A DNA stretch of 53,116 nucleotides from Thalassotalea sp. PP2-459 (GCF_001913705.1 NZ_MKQD01000053.1:1-53116); one strand, 5' to 3'. Positions 27,019 through 37,308 are shown, counted from the first letter of the stretch. Numbers and translations: made by a program. The notes: a model not told the origin generated them from the sequence alone.

Positions 27019-27729
27019 ATGGTTATTAAAGCACATAGTCCGGCAGGGTTTGCTGAGCAGTATATAGTCGAATCCATCTGGAATGGGGGCTTTCCTCCAG
27101 GATCAATTTTACCTGCAGAAAGAGAGCTTTCTGAATTGATTGGAGTAACCAGAACGACACTTAGAGAAGTATTACAGCGATTAGCTCGCGATGGCTGGTT
27201 AACCATTAAGCACGGTAAACCAACTAAAGTGAATAATTTCTGGGATACATCTAGTTTAAATGTGCTTGAAACACTTGCACAATTAGATCAAGAGGGCGTT
27301 CCTGACTTAGTTGATAATTTAATGTCAGCTCGCACAAACATCAGTGCCATCTATGTTCGTGGTGCAATCAGAAACAATCCTGAAAAAACCATTGAACTAC
27401 TTGAAGCGTATAAAGATATTGAAGATACTGGTGAAGCGTACGCTGAATTTGATTACCAACTCAATAAAGAATTGGTGGTTGCATCAGGCAATCCGATATA
27501 TTTATTGATTTTAAATGGCTTTAAAGGCTTATATTCTCGTATTGGTAGTTTATATTTTGCTCACCCAAAAGGTAGAGAAATCTCGAGAGCTTATTACGAT
27601 AAACTTATTGAATTAGCAAAAGAAAATAAATTTGATGATTCAGTTTTAACCGTGCGTAAGTATGGTGTTGAATCAGGAAAACTGTGGCTTGAGCTTAAAG
27701 ATGACGTATTAAAAGAGCTTTCTGCTTAA
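27019..27729 (+). CDS. fadR: Fatty acid metabolism regulator FadR
   Basis: 236 aa (E. coli 239). An N-terminal GntR winged helix ([54 protein letters not shown]) is followed by the FadR C-terminal acyl-CoA-binding domain ([37 protein letters not shown]). It represses fatty-acid degradation genes and activates unsaturated fatty-acid synthesis until long-chain acyl-CoA releases it. I chose the ATG at 27019 because GGAG precedes it and the family starts at this [11 protein letters not shown]. It converges on the spoVR-family gene. Confidence 0.92.
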   Translation: MVIKAHSPAGFAEQYIVESIWNGGFPPGSILPAERELSELIGVTRTTLREVLQRLARDGWLTIKHGKPTKVNNFWDTSSLNVLETLAQLDQEGVPDLVDNLMSARTNISAIYVRGAIRNNPEKTIELLEAYKDIEDTGEAYAEFDYQLNKELVVASGNPIYLLILNGFKGLYSRIGSLYFAHPKGREISRAYYDKLIELAKENKFDDSVLTVRKYGVESGKLWLELKDDVLKELSA

Positions 27730-27758
27730 TTGCATTGTTAATATTGAAGAAAGTAATG

Positions 27759-27787
27759 GCGAGCAACGTGTCGTTAGCTCGCTTTTT
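27759..27787 (+). terminator. Terminator of fadR
   Basis: GCGAGC-AACG-TGT-CGTT-A-GCTCGC forms a strong stem followed by T5. It overlaps the 3' end of the convergent spoVR-family gene. Confidence 0.82.
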
Positions 27788-29285
27788 CTTTTTCTAATGC
27801 GGGACATTGCGCGATAACCTTTTCTTCGCCGTTATGTTCTTCAACTAACCTAACGTCAAATTGCCATAAGTAATGTAAATGTTTCATGACCTCTTCGCTC
27901 GATTCGGCTAGCGGAATTTCATTGTGGGGTGTGTATTTTAGGGTTAATGATCTATCGCCACTCACATCTGCGTTTGTTACTTGAATATTAGGCTCAATAT
28001 TACTTAAATTGTATTGATTAGAAAGTGACGTTCTTAATGCTTGATAGCCTGGCTCATTATGTATCGCTGCAATTTCAACAAAATTTTCTTTTTCATCATC
28101 GTGAATATGGAAAAGTTTAAAATCACGCATTAGTTTGGGTGATAGAAATTGACTAATAAAGCTCTCGTCTTTGAAGTTTTCCATTGCAAAGTGCAGCGTT
28201 TCTAACCAGTCGCTGCCGGCAATATCAGGGAACCATTGTTTATCTTCTTCGGTGGGGGCTTCGCAAATCCGTTTAATATCGATGAACATATTAAAACCAA
28301 GAGCGTATGGATTTATGCCTGAATAATATGGGCTGTTGTAATCGGGCTGTGCAACAACATTAGTATGGTTGTGTAGAAACTCGATCATAAATTGATCGCT
28401 CAGTAACCCTTCATCGTATAAGTGGTTCAAAATAGTGTAATGCCAAAAGCATGCCCAGCCCTCGTTCATCACTTGTGTTTGTTTTTGAGGGTAAAAGTAT
28501 TGTGATACTTTTCGTACTATTCGCACTATTTCACGTTGCCAAGGTTTTAATAATGGCGCATTTTTTTCAATGAAGTATAAAATGTTTTCTTGTGGTTCTT
28601 TTGGAAAGTTATCTGCATGTTTGGTCTTTATTTGTTTATCAGCAGGTAACGTGCGCCATAAGGTGTTCACTTGAGACTGTAAGTATTGTTCACGTGCGGT
28701 TTGACGTTTAAATTCTTCTTCGAGTGAAATTTTTTGTGGGCGTTTGTATCGATCAACGCCATGATTCATGAGTGCATGGCAAGCATCTAAACAAGATTCC
28801 ACCTCATCTATTCCATATTTATGTTCGCATTTTGCTATGTAGTTTTTAGCAAAGAGTAAGTAATCAATTATTGAACTGGCGTCAGTCCATGACTTAAATA
28901 GGTAATTTCCTTTAAAAAAACTATTATGGCCATAACAGGCATGCGCCATCACTAACGCTTGCATCGTTATTGAATTCTCTTCCATTAGATAAGCAATACA
29001 CGGATCTGAATTGATGACAATTTCATAAGCGAGCCCCATTTGACCTCGTTTATAGTTTTGCTCCGTTTGAATAAATTTTTTCCCATAAGTCCAATGGTTG
29101 TAACCTATAGGCATGCCAACACTGGCGTAAGCATCCATCATTTGCTCAGCGGTGATTACCTCTATTTGATTTTTGTAGGTGTCTAATTTGTAATGTTTAG
29201 CAACACGAGCTATTTCTGTTTGATACTGATCTAATAGTTCGAAGGTCCAGTCAGGGCCATCAGATAACATCTTCTTTTTAACCAT
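27774..29285 (-). CDS. ycgB: SpoVR family protein (YcgB)
   Basis: 503 aa, soluble, of the SpoVR/YcgB family (about 500-510). Typical blocks: GMPIGYNHWTYGKKF, AHACYGHNSFFKGNYLF, NEGWACFWHYTILNHLYDEG and PYALGFNMFIDI. The biochemical function is not established; in Bacillus SpoVR affects the spore cortex, and in enterics YcgB is part of the RpoS stress regulon. The ATG at 29285 has GGAGG eight bases upstream; a TTG at 29300 is less likely. It is third in the prkA-yeaH-spoVR group, 28 bp behind yeaH. Confidence 0.92.
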   Translation of the reverse strand: MVKKKMLSDGPDWTFELLDQYQTEIARVAKHYKLDTYKNQIEVITAEQMMDAYASVGMPIGYNHWTYGKKFIQTEQNYKRGQMGLAYEIVINSDPCIAYLMEENSITMQALVMAHACYGHNSFFKGNYLFKSWTDASSIIDYLLFAKNYIAKCEHKYGIDEVESCLDACHALMNHGVDRYKRPQKISLEEEFKRQTAREQYLQSQVNTLWRTLPADKQIKTKHADNFPKEPQENILYFIEKNAPLLKPWQREIVRIVRKVSQYFYPQKQTQVMNEGWACFWHYTILNHLYDEGLLSDQFMIEFLHNHTNVVAQPDYNSPYYSGINPYALGFNMFIDIKRICEAPTEEDKQWFPDIAGSDWLETLHFAMENFKDESFISQFLSPKLMRDFKLFHIHDDEKENFVEIAAIHNEPGYQALRTSLSNQYNLSNIEPNIQVTNADVSGDRSLTLKYTPHNEIPLAESSEEVMKHLHYLWQFDVRLVEEHNGEEKVIAQCPALEKEKAS

Positions 29286-29313
29286 TTCAGCTTCCTCCAA
29301 ATAGGGCAGAGTA

Positions 29314-30591
29314 CTACGCTACTTGTTGCGTGTTTTTCTTAAAGAGCTCTCTAAATACAGGGTAAATATCATCTGCTGTTTGGATATGTTGCATAGCAAA
29401 ATGTGTATTTGTTTGCGCTACTTTTTCATATTGTTGCCATAGTGTTTGATGAGCGCGCTGGGTAATTTCAATATAGGAAAAGTACCGACAGGCGGGCATA
29501 ATTTTATCCATCATTAATTGATAGCAATGGGGTGAATCATCTGCCCAATTATCGCCGTCAGATGCTTGTGCCCCGTATATATTCCATTCTGTTGGGTTAT
29601 ATCTGTCATTGATGACTTGTATCATTAACTCTAAAGCACTTGATGCGATAGTTCCGCCAGTTTCTTGTGAATAAAAAAACTCTTGTTCATCGACTTCTTT
29701 TGCTTGGGTGTGATGGCGAATGTACACCACATCAATTGTGCTATAGGTACGCGTTAAAAAAAGATACAGTAAAATGTAGAAACGTTTAGCAATATCTTTA
29801 GTGGCTTGATCCATAGAGCCAGAAACATCCATTAAACAAAACATCACGGCTTTTGATGTAGGCATTGGTTGGCGAGCATAATTTCTAAACCGTAAGTCGA
29901 AAGTATCGATAAAAGGTACAGCTGCTATTTTCTTTTCGAGGGCGTTTATTGCTTTTTTAAGCGTCTTTATTTCTGCTACGTGATCAAACGTGTCTGCTTC
30001 AAGATCAGCAAGTTGTAATTGTAAGGCTTTTAATTGTTTTCTTTTTGAGGATGTCATCGCAATGCGGCGGGCCACAGAGCCTTGTAATGATTTTACAATG
30101 TCAATGTTTGCTGGCACACCTTCAGCACAGTAACCAGATCGAACAGTTTTGTAATCAATTAATTTATTGAGTTGGTTTTTCTCTAGATTAGGTAATTCCA
30201 GATCTTCAAACAGTAAATTTAAGTACTCGTCTTTAGAAATTGAAAAGACAAAATCGTCTTCCCCTTCGCCACTATTACTTGCTTTACCTTGACCTGAGCC
30301 TTGGCCACCTTGTTGTGGCGGACGTTTAATGCGATCGCCTGCACTATATTGATCATTTCCTGGGTGTACTCGATCACGCACGCCGCCTTTACCTTGATGA
30401 AAAACAGGCTCGGATAAATCTTTTTTCGGTATGGTAATGCTCTCACCACTTTCTGTGTCGGTGACACCACGATTATTTATAGCGCGCTCAACCGATTTTT
30501 TAATTTGCGACTTATAGCGCCTAATAAAGCGTTGTCGGTTCACCGTACTTTTATTTTTACCATTTAACCGTCGGTCAATAAAGTTTGCCAT
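29314..30591 (-). CDS. yeaH: YeaH/YhbH family protein with von Willebrand A domain
   Basis: 425 aa of UPF0229. The N terminus is basic ([20 protein letters not shown]), followed by a Gly/Gln-rich linker near 85-115, a coiled helical section and a VWA domain with an intact MIDAS start ([11 protein letters not shown], DxSxS) around residue 245. It probably works with the kinase PrkA/YeaG, with which it is always paired; the role in stress or starvation survival is known only broadly. The ATG at 30591 has GGAG eight bases upstream. It lies 25 bp behind prkA. Confidence 0.92.
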   Translation of the reverse strand: MANFIDRRLNGKNKSTVNRQRFIRRYKSQIKKSVERAINNRGVTDTESGESITIPKKDLSEPVFHQGKGGVRDRVHPGNDQYSAGDRIKRPPQQGGQGSGQGKASNSGEGEDDFVFSISKDEYLNLLFEDLELPNLEKNQLNKLIDYKTVRSGYCAEGVPANIDIVKSLQGSVARRIAMTSSKRKQLKALQLQLADLEADTFDHVAEIKTLKKAINALEKKIAAVPFIDTFDLRFRNYARQPMPTSKAVMFCLMDVSGSMDQATKDIAKRFYILLYLFLTRTYSTIDVVYIRHHTQAKEVDEQEFFYSQETGGTIASSALELMIQVINDRYNPTEWNIYGAQASDGDNWADDSPHCYQLMMDKIMPACRYFSYIEITQRAHQTLWQQYEKVAQTNTHFAMQHIQTADDIYPVFRELFKKNTQQVA

Positions 30592-30616
30592 GATTACTGC
30601 TCCTGCCAAACGCTTG

Positions 30617-32551
30617 TTATGACGCTTTTCTTACACGTAAATACCACTCAGATAATAGTCTTACCTGTTTTTTGGTATAGCCTTTAGCCATCATACGTTT
30701 GACAAAGTCGTCATGTTTTTGCTGATCATCATTGGAGGTTTTTGCATTGAATGAAATAACTGGCAGTAGGTCTTCGGTATTCGAAAACATTTTCTTCTCT
30801 ATCACAGTGCGCAGTTTTTCATAACTGGTCCAATTAGGATTTTTACCTTTGTTATTTGCACGAGCCCGTAGAACAAAGTTAACAATTTCATTGCGAAAAT
30901 CTTTCGGATTGCTGATCCCCGCGGGTTTTTCAATTTTCTCTAGTTCATTGTTTAATGCTTCTCTATCGAATAATTGCCCCGTTTCCGTATCGCGATATTC
31001 TTGATCTTGTATCCAAAAATCTGCATAAGTTACGTAGCGATCAAATATGTTTTGTCCGTATTCTGAATAAGATTCTAAATAGGCGGTTTGAATTTCTTTA
31101 CCAATAAACTCAATGTATTGTGGCGTTAGGTATTCTTTTAGGAAGTTTACATAACGTTCACTGGTTTCTTTAGGTAGTTGTTCTCGTTCGATTTGTTGTT
31201 CGAGTACATAAAATAAATGGACAGGGTTGGCAGCAACTTCTGCGTGATCAAAATTAAAAACACGTGATAATATTTTGAAGGCAAATCTTGTTGAAAGCCC
31301 TGACATACCTTCATCTACGCCTGCATAATCTCGGTACTCTTGAAAAGATTTTGCTTTAGGATCGGTGTCTTTAAGACTTTCTCCGTCATAAACGCGCATT
31401 TTAGAAAAAATACTTGAATTTTCTGGTTCTTTTAATCGTGATAACACACTAAATTGCGCTAATGTTTCTAAGGTATCAGGCGCACATTGTGCGTGACATA
31501 ATTCACTATTGGTTAGCAGCTTTTCATAAATTTTAACTTCTTCAGAAACACGCATACAGTAGGGTACTTTAACAATGTAAACGCGATCTAAAAACGCTTC
31601 GTTATTCTTATTATTTCGGAATGTTTGCCATTCAGATTCGTTAGAGTGAGCTAATAAAATTCCATCAAAGGGTAGGGCTGACAAACCTTCTGTTGGATTG
31701 TAGTTGCCTTCTTGCGTTGCAGTTAGTAAGGGATGTAATACTTTTATTGGTGCTTTGAACATTTCTACAAACTCCATTAACCCTTGGTTTGCTCTGCATA
31801 AGGCGCCTGAGTAACTGTATGCATCTGGATCATTTTGGGCGAAATGTTCTAATTGGCGGATGTCAACTTTACCTACCAGCGCAGAAATATCTTGATTGTT
31901 ATCATCGCCAGGCTCTGTTTTTGCGATAGCAAGTTGATCAAGGATAGAAGGGTAGGCTTTTACAACGTCGAATTTGCTGATGTCGCCTTTAAATTCATGT
32001 AAACGTTTGGCAACCCAGGGTGACATAATGGTATTTAAATAGCGTTCTGGGATCTGATACTCTTCGAGTAAAATTTTACCGTCGGCATTTTTATCGAATA
32101 AACAAAAAGGATGATCATTTACTGGGCTACGTTGTCCGTTTGCGCTAAGCACGTAAATAGGCTCTTGCTGCATTAGGGCTTTTAATTTTTCAGCAAGCGA
32201 AGACTTTCCCCCACCTACTGGACCAAGTAAATAGAGTATTTGCTTCTTTTCTTCAAGCCCTTGAGAGGCATGTTTAAGGTAGGAAACTATTTGTTCTATT
32301 GCTTCTTCCATGCCGAAAAACTCTTTAAAGGCAGGGTAGCGAGAGATGACGCGGTTTGAGAAAATACGTGATAATCGGGGATCATTGGCAGTGTCGATCA
32401 TTTCGGGTTCACCAATGGCTGATAATAGGCGCTCTGCTGCACTTGCGTACGCCATTTTGTTGTCTCTACATAAAGACAGGAACTCTTGCACTGAACAAGT
32501 TTCTTCCTGAAGTTCATCATATCGAGATTGATAATGTTTAAAGATGCTCAT
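30617..32551 (-). CDS. prkA: PrkA family serine protein kinase (YeaG)
   Basis: 644 aa (E. coli YeaG 644). An AAA+-type N-terminal domain carries the Walker [10 protein letters not shown] (111-119), and the C-terminal part is the PrkA kinase-like domain ([41 protein letters not shown]). In other bacteria it is a stress or sporulation kinase or an AAA+ protease-like protein; the precise activity is debated. First gene of the three-gene prkA-yeaH-spoVR transcript. GGAGACGG lies just upstream of the ATG. Confidence 0.93.
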   Translation of the reverse strand: MSIFKHYQSRYDELQEETCSVQEFLSLCRDNKMAYASAAERLLSAIGEPEMIDTANDPRLSRIFSNRVISRYPAFKEFFGMEEAIEQIVSYLKHASQGLEEKKQILYLLGPVGGGKSSLAEKLKALMQQEPIYVLSANGQRSPVNDHPFCLFDKNADGKILLEEYQIPERYLNTIMSPWVAKRLHEFKGDISKFDVVKAYPSILDQLAIAKTEPGDDNNQDISALVGKVDIRQLEHFAQNDPDAYSYSGALCRANQGLMEFVEMFKAPIKVLHPLLTATQEGNYNPTEGLSALPFDGILLAHSNESEWQTFRNNKNNEAFLDRVYIVKVPYCMRVSEEVKIYEKLLTNSELCHAQCAPDTLETLAQFSVLSRLKEPENSSIFSKMRVYDGESLKDTDPKAKSFQEYRDYAGVDEGMSGLSTRFAFKILSRVFNFDHAEVAANPVHLFYVLEQQIEREQLPKETSERYVNFLKEYLTPQYIEFIGKEIQTAYLESYSEYGQNIFDRYVTYADFWIQDQEYRDTETGQLFDREALNNELEKIEKPAGISNPKDFRNEIVNFVLRARANNKGKNPNWTSYEKLRTVIEKKMFSNTEDLLPVISFNAKTSNDDQQKHDDFVKRMMAKGYTKKQVRLLSEWYLRVRKAS

Positions 32552-32778
32552 AACCGTCTCCTCGAAAAATGTACTCGAATGCGGTGGCGCGACTGCTTTC
32601 AGTTAACGGGCTTTACTGTACGTTTACTAAGTTAAGCAATTCTTGCCAAGGCAATTAAAAGTCTTAATTTTTAAAGCGCTACTTTAAGCTTAGTACGGAT
32701 TCTTTAAGATGATAGAATTTATCGAGAGAAATATATAACCATGAAATATAACGAGGTAGAACGTCATCAGTCAGACAT

Positions 32779-32809
32779 AAAAAAACCAGCGGCAGTGCGC
32801 TGGTTTTTT
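32779..32809. terminator. Terminator of sodB (bidirectional shape)
   Basis: AAAAAAACCAGCG and CGCTGGTTTTTT form a stem with a 6-nt loop and A/T runs on both sides. It lies just after the sodB stop on the minus strand. Confidence 0.85.
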
Positions 32810-32825
32810 AGCAAGAGTTTTTTAC

Positions 32826-33407
32826 TTAAGCAAAATTTGCAGAAGCAAATTCCCAGTTAATTAATGCCCAAAATCCTTCTAAATAGCTTGGGCGAAGATT
32901 ACGGTAATCAATGTAGTAAGCATGTTCCCATAAATCCACTGTCATTAACGGTGTTAAACTATCATCAGTTAATGGCGTAGCTGCGTTAGACGTGTTTACA
33001 ATATCAACACCGCCATCCGCTGTTTTCACTAACCATGTCCAGCTTGAACCAAAGTTATTCACTGCTTTCTCGTTAAAAGCGGTTTTGAATGCTTCAAATG
33101 AACCAAACTTTGCATTAATTGCTTCTGCAAGTGCGCCTGTTGGCTCACCGCCGCCGTTAGGGCTTAAGCTGTTCCAGTAAAAAGTATGATTCCAAATTTG
33201 TGCTGCGTTATTGAAAACACCACCGTCTGAAGCTTTAACTATGTCTTCTAAAGATTTACCTTCGAAATCAGTACCTTCAATTAAGCCGTTTAATTTTACT
33301 ACGTAGGTATTGTGATGTTTACCGTAGTGATACTCTAAAGTTTCTTGTGAAATATGTGGAGCAAGTGCATCCATCGCGTAAGGTAATGCTGGTAACTCAA
33401 TAGCCAT
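32826..33407 (-). CDS. sodB: Superoxide dismutase, iron type
   Basis: 193 aa (E. coli SodB 193). It converts superoxide to oxygen and hydrogen peroxide in the cytoplasm. Metal ligands are intact: His in YGKHHNTYV, His in [12 protein letters not shown], and Asp and His in [14 protein letters not shown]. The [20 protein letters not shown] segment is typical of iron rather than manganese enzymes. The start [15 protein letters not shown] has GGAG upstream. It is divergent from grxD, a common pairing in this order. Confidence 0.94.
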   Translation of the reverse strand: MAIELPALPYAMDALAPHISQETLEYHYGKHHNTYVVKLNGLIEGTDFEGKSLEDIVKASDGGVFNNAAQIWNHTFYWNSLSPNGGGEPTGALAEAINAKFGSFEAFKTAFNEKAVNNFGSSWTWLVKTADGGVDIVNTSNAATPLTDDSLTPLMTVDLWEHAYYIDYRNLRPSYLEGFWALINWEFASANFA

Positions 33408-33667
33408 TTATACTCTCCAGGAATTGATTAGAAATATTTATTTTGCCCTAAAATAAATTAGTGGTTTGAATTTAAAATAATCCGAGTAAAATACTCAGGT
33501 ATTTTTAATTATGCATAGTGTACTCAAATATATAGGTATTGCTAGCCCAATTATCAAGGCTAAGCGCTTTTATTTAAATATTTTTATTATTAGTAGTTAC
33601 ATCATTGAATAATGGCAATGTAATCTCCACTATGTATTGTGTTCGCGTAAATAGATAGAGGCATAAA

Positions 33668-34015
33668 ATGGATACAGTAGAACGTATTAAACAGCAAATC
33701 GCAGAAAACAGCATTTTACTATACATGAAGGGTTCACCTAAGTTACCAAACTGTGGTTTCTCGGCACAAGCGTCTCAAGCATTAATGTCTTGTGGTGAAA
33801 AATTTGCTTATGTTGATATTTTGCAAAATCCTGATATTCGCAGTGAATTACCTATTTATGCCGATTGGCCTACATTCCCTCAACTATGGGTTGAAGGTGA
33901 GTTAGTAGGTGGTTGCGATATTATTATTGAGATGTATCAGCAAGGTGAATTAGCGCCTCTAGTAAAAGAAGCAGCAGAGCGTGCAGCTGCAAAAGAACAA
34001 TCAGAAGAAAAATAA
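33668..34015 (+). CDS. grxD: Monothiol glutaredoxin Grx4
   Basis: 115 aa with the monothiol CGFS active site (C29-G-F-S32 in KLPNCGFSAQA) and the glutathione-binding WPTFPQLWV and GGCDII segments. CGFS glutaredoxins hold and pass on [2Fe-2S] clusters, so the role is in iron-sulfur supply. It sits between sodB (divergent) and a peroxiredoxin gene on the same strand, an oxidative-stress and iron neighbourhood. Confidence 0.93.
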   Translation: MDTVERIKQQIAENSILLYMKGSPKLPNCGFSAQASQALMSCGEKFAYVDILQNPDIRSELPIYADWPTFPQLWVEGELVGGCDIIIEMYQQGELAPLVKEAAERAAAKEQSEEK

Positions 34016-34100
34016 TTTTCAGAACAGGTTGAATTTATTCCTGATGCCTCAATACTATTGAGGTATTAGTAAACATACATAAATAACATTGGAGAATAAA

Positions 34101-34706
34101 ATGAGTGTATTAGTGGGTCGTCCGGCGCCAGATTTTACGGCAGCAGCAGTATTAGGTAGCGGTGAAATTGTAGATAGCTACACATTATCCGAAGCAATTA
34201 AAGGCAAAAAAGCTGTTGTATTTTTCTATCCTTTAGACTTTACATTTGTTTGTCCATCAGAGCTTATTGCATTCGATCGTCGTATTGAAGAATTCAAAAG
34301 TCGTGGTGTTGAGGTCATTGGTGTTTCAATTGATTCACAATTCTCACACAATGCATGGCGTAACACCCCAGTAAATGAAGGTGGTATTGGTCCAGTTCAA
34401 TACACGTTAGTTGCTGATGTTAAACACGAAATTTGTCAAGCATATGATGTTGAACATCCAGAAGCTGGTGTTGCATTCCGTGGTTCATTCTTAATTGATG
34501 AAGAAGGCAATGTACGTCATCAAGTAGTGAATGATTTACCATTAGGTCGTAACGTTGACGAAATGTTACGTATGATCGATGCTTTACAATTCCACCAAGA
34601 GCACGGTGAAGTATGCCCAGCAGGTTGGAATAAAGGTGATAAAGGTATGACTGCTTCACCAGAAGGTGTTTCGTCTTACTTAACGGATAACGCTGATAAC
34701 TTATAA
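34101..34706 (+). CDS. Typical 2-Cys peroxiredoxin (AhpC/Prx1 type)
   Basis: 201 aa. The peroxidatic cysteine is C51 in FTFVCPSEL and the resolving cysteine is C172 in GEVCPAGW, the mark of typical 2-Cys enzymes that reduce peroxides as obligate dimers. AFRGSFLIDEEGNVRHQVVNDLPLGRNVDEMLR follows the family closely. The ATG at 34101 is chosen because GGAG lies at 34091; an upstream TTG at 34089 would place that site inside the gene. It is 85 bp behind grxD with its own terminator after it; the 34753-35042 spacer holds nothing I recognise. Confidence 0.92.
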   Translation: MSVLVGRPAPDFTAAAVLGSGEIVDSYTLSEAIKGKKAVVFFYPLDFTFVCPSELIAFDRRIEEFKSRGVEVIGVSIDSQFSHNAWRNTPVNEGGIGPVQYTLVADVKHEICQAYDVEHPEAGVAFRGSFLIDEEGNVRHQVVNDLPLGRNVDEMLRMIDALQFHQEHGEVCPAGWNKGDKGMTASPEGVSSYLTDNADNL

Positions 34707-34724
34707 TTTAAGTTAATGCTTTTT

Positions 34725-34752
34725 AAAAACCGACGTATAACGTCGGTTTTTT
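34725..34752 (+). terminator. Terminator of peroxiredoxin gene
   Basis: AAAAACCGACG-TATAA-CGTCGGTTTTTT: a clear stem-loop with T6, 19 bp after the stop. Confidence 0.9.
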
Positions 34753-35042
34753 GTGCCTTTCAAACGTTGCTTTGCAATAGCGGGCTATTCCTACAGTAAT
34801 ATGCCTTGAATTCAGCAAAAAAGTACCTCGTTAGAAAGAACAACATTTGTTAGGCTATTGAACTTATTAGTATTACACTATTTCTTATGCAAACCTGAGG
34901 TTAATATAGGTTAATGGGTGAAGAGACATTAAAATATTAAGTTTGCCAATAGTGATTACTGCGACTTTTTATGTAACGGGGATTAAACAAAATAGACAAA
35001 TGCATCTATGATATAAGATAGCACCGACCGTTAAGGAAAAAT

Positions 35043-35420
35043 ATGCAGTTACCAAAGTCTATTTATGAAAACCTTCCTTACCTCTATTTTTTGATCAGTG
35101 GTGCAATTTTAACACTAGGTGAAACAAGCCATGTATTCATTTTTTCAGCATTTATTTTTTATATGGCGGCTTGCATTGTTTTGGTCAAAAGGTCGGCATT
35201 TCGTCGTTTAGATAAACAGTACCGTAAACAAAACAAGAGATGGTTACCTGAACTTATCTATGAATACTTACCATTTGTTTATCTTGCGATTGGTGTATTT
35301 TTACTGATGATTGGAACAAGTGATTTGCTTCAATTTTCTGCGTTTGCATTGATTGTTTGGGCGGTAAGAAACCTAGTTTGCCGGCGTCATAATCGACAAC
35401 GTAAACAATCGCTGTTTTAA
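35043..35420 (+). CDS. Small membrane protein made of two tandem repeats
   Basis: 125 aa, four predicted membrane segments, built from two copies of one unit of about 55 residues. Copy 1 (about 5-55) starts [20 protein letters not shown], then [20 protein letters not shown] and a basic turn. Copy 2 (about 68-118) starts [20 protein letters not shown], then [19 protein letters not shown] and a basic tail. The shared IYExLP motif and FSAF motif make the duplication plain. No family is recognised. The promoter is not clear; the stop overlaps that of the convergent rnt gene by 4 bp. Confidence 0.75.
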   Translation: MQLPKSIYENLPYLYFLISGAILTLGETSHVFIFSAFIFYMAACIVLVKRSAFRRLDKQYRKQNKRWLPELIYEYLPFVYLAIGVFLLMIGTSDLLQFSAFALIVWAVRNLVCRRHNRQRKQSLF

Positions 35421-36115
35421 TCGTTGCTAACGGGGTCAACTGCAGAGGAGGCGGGTAATGGCCATCCACCTAATTGTTGCCACTTATTTACGATGTAACA
35501 ATAAAGTTCTGCAGTTTTCTCAGTGTCATATAGCGCAGAATGCGCTTCTTTGTTATCAAAGGCTAATCCCGCTGCTTCGCACGCTTTTGCTAAAACGGTT
35601 TGTCCAAGCGCCAAGCCTGATAATGTTGTGGTATCAAAACTGACGAAAGGGTGAAAAGGGGTGCGTTTTATTGAACAGCGCTCAGTAGCTGCATTAACAA
35701 AGCCTAAGTCAAAAGCAGCGTTGTGCGCGACCATAATGGCACGTTTACAGCCAGCAGCTTTCATTTTTTTACGAATAAATTTAAATGTTTCTTTTAATGC
35801 TTCGCTTTCTAAAACGGCAGCCCTTAGCGGATTAGTTGGGTCTATTCCGGTAAACTCTAATGCTGCAGGTTCAAGGTTTGCTCCTTCAAAAGGCTCAACA
35901 TTAAAGTGTATGGTTTCATCGAGTGATAACATGCCGGTTTCTTCATTAAAAGATAGCGTAGTAGCTGCTATCTCTAATAATGCATCTGTTTGCGCATTAA
36001 AACCTGCGGTTTCTACATCAACAACAACGGGAAAATACCCTCTAAAACGCTCTGAAAATTTATACGTTGTTGGCGTTTCAATGTTTGATTGCTGGTTACT
36101 ACTGTTATCGAGCAT
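35417..36115 (-). CDS. rnt: Ribonuclease T
   Basis: 232 aa (E. coli 215), a DEDD 3'-5' exonuclease that trims tRNA and other stable-RNA 3' ends. Exo I is in [23 protein letters not shown] (Asp and Glu), Exo II in [12 protein letters not shown], and Exo III in [16 protein letters not shown] (His and Asp). The [19 protein letters not shown] section is typical of RNase T. The N terminus has an extra 20 polar residues. rnt next to motY is a known order in Vibrio and Shewanella relatives. Confidence 0.93.
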   Translation of the reverse strand: MLDNSSNQQSNIETPTTYKFSERFRGYFPVVVDVETAGFNAQTDALLEIAATTLSFNEETGMLSLDETIHFNVEPFEGANLEPAALEFTGIDPTNPLRAAVLESEALKETFKFIRKKMKAAGCKRAIMVAHNAAFDLGFVNAATERCSIKRTPFHPFVSFDTTTLSGLALGQTVLAKACEAAGLAFDNKEAHSALYDTEKTAELYCYIVNKWQQLGGWPLPASSAVDPVSND

Positions 36116-36372
36116 TAATTTTTTATCTTTGGACGTGCTTTGTGGCTATTATCGCAGAAATTTTTAGTGAAAACTAACTCGATGGAGAATAAATCGTTAT
36201 CAATTCGCAGTTTTACATCACTTGCGGTAAACTCATTATGACGTTGATTGTTTTCTAGCCTTTGGTTGTGTGAACTTTCAATTAATTTTATCAGATTAAT
36301 GACCTATTTAGACATGTGAACAAGATATGGGATTCCTTGCTATGTTCACTCGTGTTGTTGTTAAATAATTTT

Positions 36373-36399
36373 TAAAGTAATTTTGAACCGTGCCGATAT
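36373..36399 (+). promoter_or_regulatory. Sigma-28 (FliA) flagellar promoter of motY
   Basis: TAAAGTAA, 11 bp, GCCGATAT: an almost exact match to the FliA consensus TAAAGTTT-N11-GCCGATAA. It lies 32 bp before the motY start codon, placing motY in the late flagellar regulon. Confidence 0.85.
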
Positions 36400-36430
36400 A
36401 AGTTTTAAGCCAAAAAATTGAATAGTGATT

Positions 36431-37297
36431 ATGAAAAAAATACTTATTGCTGCCTCAATCGCCTTGTTTGTAAGCCAAGCTAGTGCTGGTATTCGACAAT
36501 ATCAAGCAGATATAGCAAGTTCTAAGTGGCACTTGGTCGATGAATCAAGGCTACAATGTACGTTATCGCACAGTATTCCCAATTATGGTGAAGCCACATT
36601 TTCTGCGAAAGCAAATCGAAATTCAAATATGCTCTTTGAGTTAGATATGCTTGGTTTACCCGATAACTATTCATTAGCGGAAGTACGTTCAGTTGCGCCT
36701 AATTGGCGACCAGGTAATGCCGGTAGAACGCTCGCGAACATGAAGCTTCATAAACAGTTTTCTCCTGATCTCCCTAAAAAAGTTGCGTGGACATTACTTT
36801 CTGAATTAGAAAAAGGCATGTCACCGACCTTCTATTATAATGATTGGTACAACGATCACGATAAAGTGTCAGTAGGGTTATCAACTTCACGTTTCCACAA
36901 GGCATATCAAAAATTTGTTTCGTGTGTTGGTAACTTATTAAACTATAGTTTTGATGATATTTCATATACGGTGTTAAATTTTGAATTTGGTAGCGATAAA
37001 TTTACTAAAGCGTCGAAAAGAAAAATTAACATGATCAGAGAGTATTTATCGTTAGATCAAGAGTTAGATATTGTGTTAATTGATGGCTTTACTGATAGTT
37101 ACGGCGGTAGAAATACAAACTTAAAAACGTCTGAGAAACGTGCGAATAAAATACGCCAATATTTTATTGAAAATGGTATTGAACCTAGCCGAATTGAAGC
37201 GAAGGGTTATGGTGAAAAGCGCCACATAGCCTCTAACCAAACGGTTTTAGGTCGAGCAAAAAACCGCCGCGTTGTGATCAGAATGGACAAACCTTAA
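36431..37297 (+). CDS. motY: Sodium-type flagellar motor T-ring protein MotY
   Basis: 288 aa with a signal peptide (MKKILIAASIALFVSQASA), the MotY N-terminal domain (LQCTLSHSIPNYGEATFSAKANR, about 40-65) and a C-terminal OmpA-like peptidoglycan-binding domain (IDGFTDSYGGRNTNLKTSEKRANKI, IEAKGYGE) from about 175. MotY forms the T ring with MotX and stabilises PomA/PomB stators of Na+-driven motors. I use the ATG at 36431; a GTG at 36425 would add two residues. The sigma-28 promoter upstream supports the call. Confidence 0.93.
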   Translation: MKKILIAASIALFVSQASAGIRQYQADIASSKWHLVDESRLQCTLSHSIPNYGEATFSAKANRNSNMLFELDMLGLPDNYSLAEVRSVAPNWRPGNAGRTLANMKLHKQFSPDLPKKVAWTLLSELEKGMSPTFYYNDWYNDHDKVSVGLSTSRFHKAYQKFVSCVGNLLNYSFDDISYTVLNFEFGSDKFTKASKRKINMIREYLSLDQELDIVLIDGFTDSYGGRNTNLKTSEKRANKIRQYFIENGIEPSRIEAKGYGEKRHIASNQTVLGRAKNRRVVIRMDKP

Positions 37298-37308
37298 ATG
37301 TAATTTTC

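Noticed and set aside
32742-32861. 39-codon frame starting MKYNEVERHQSDIKKPAAV
   Set aside because: It runs through the sodB terminator hairpin and into the 3' end of sodB; the ribosome-binding site is poorly placed. Chance reading is more likely.
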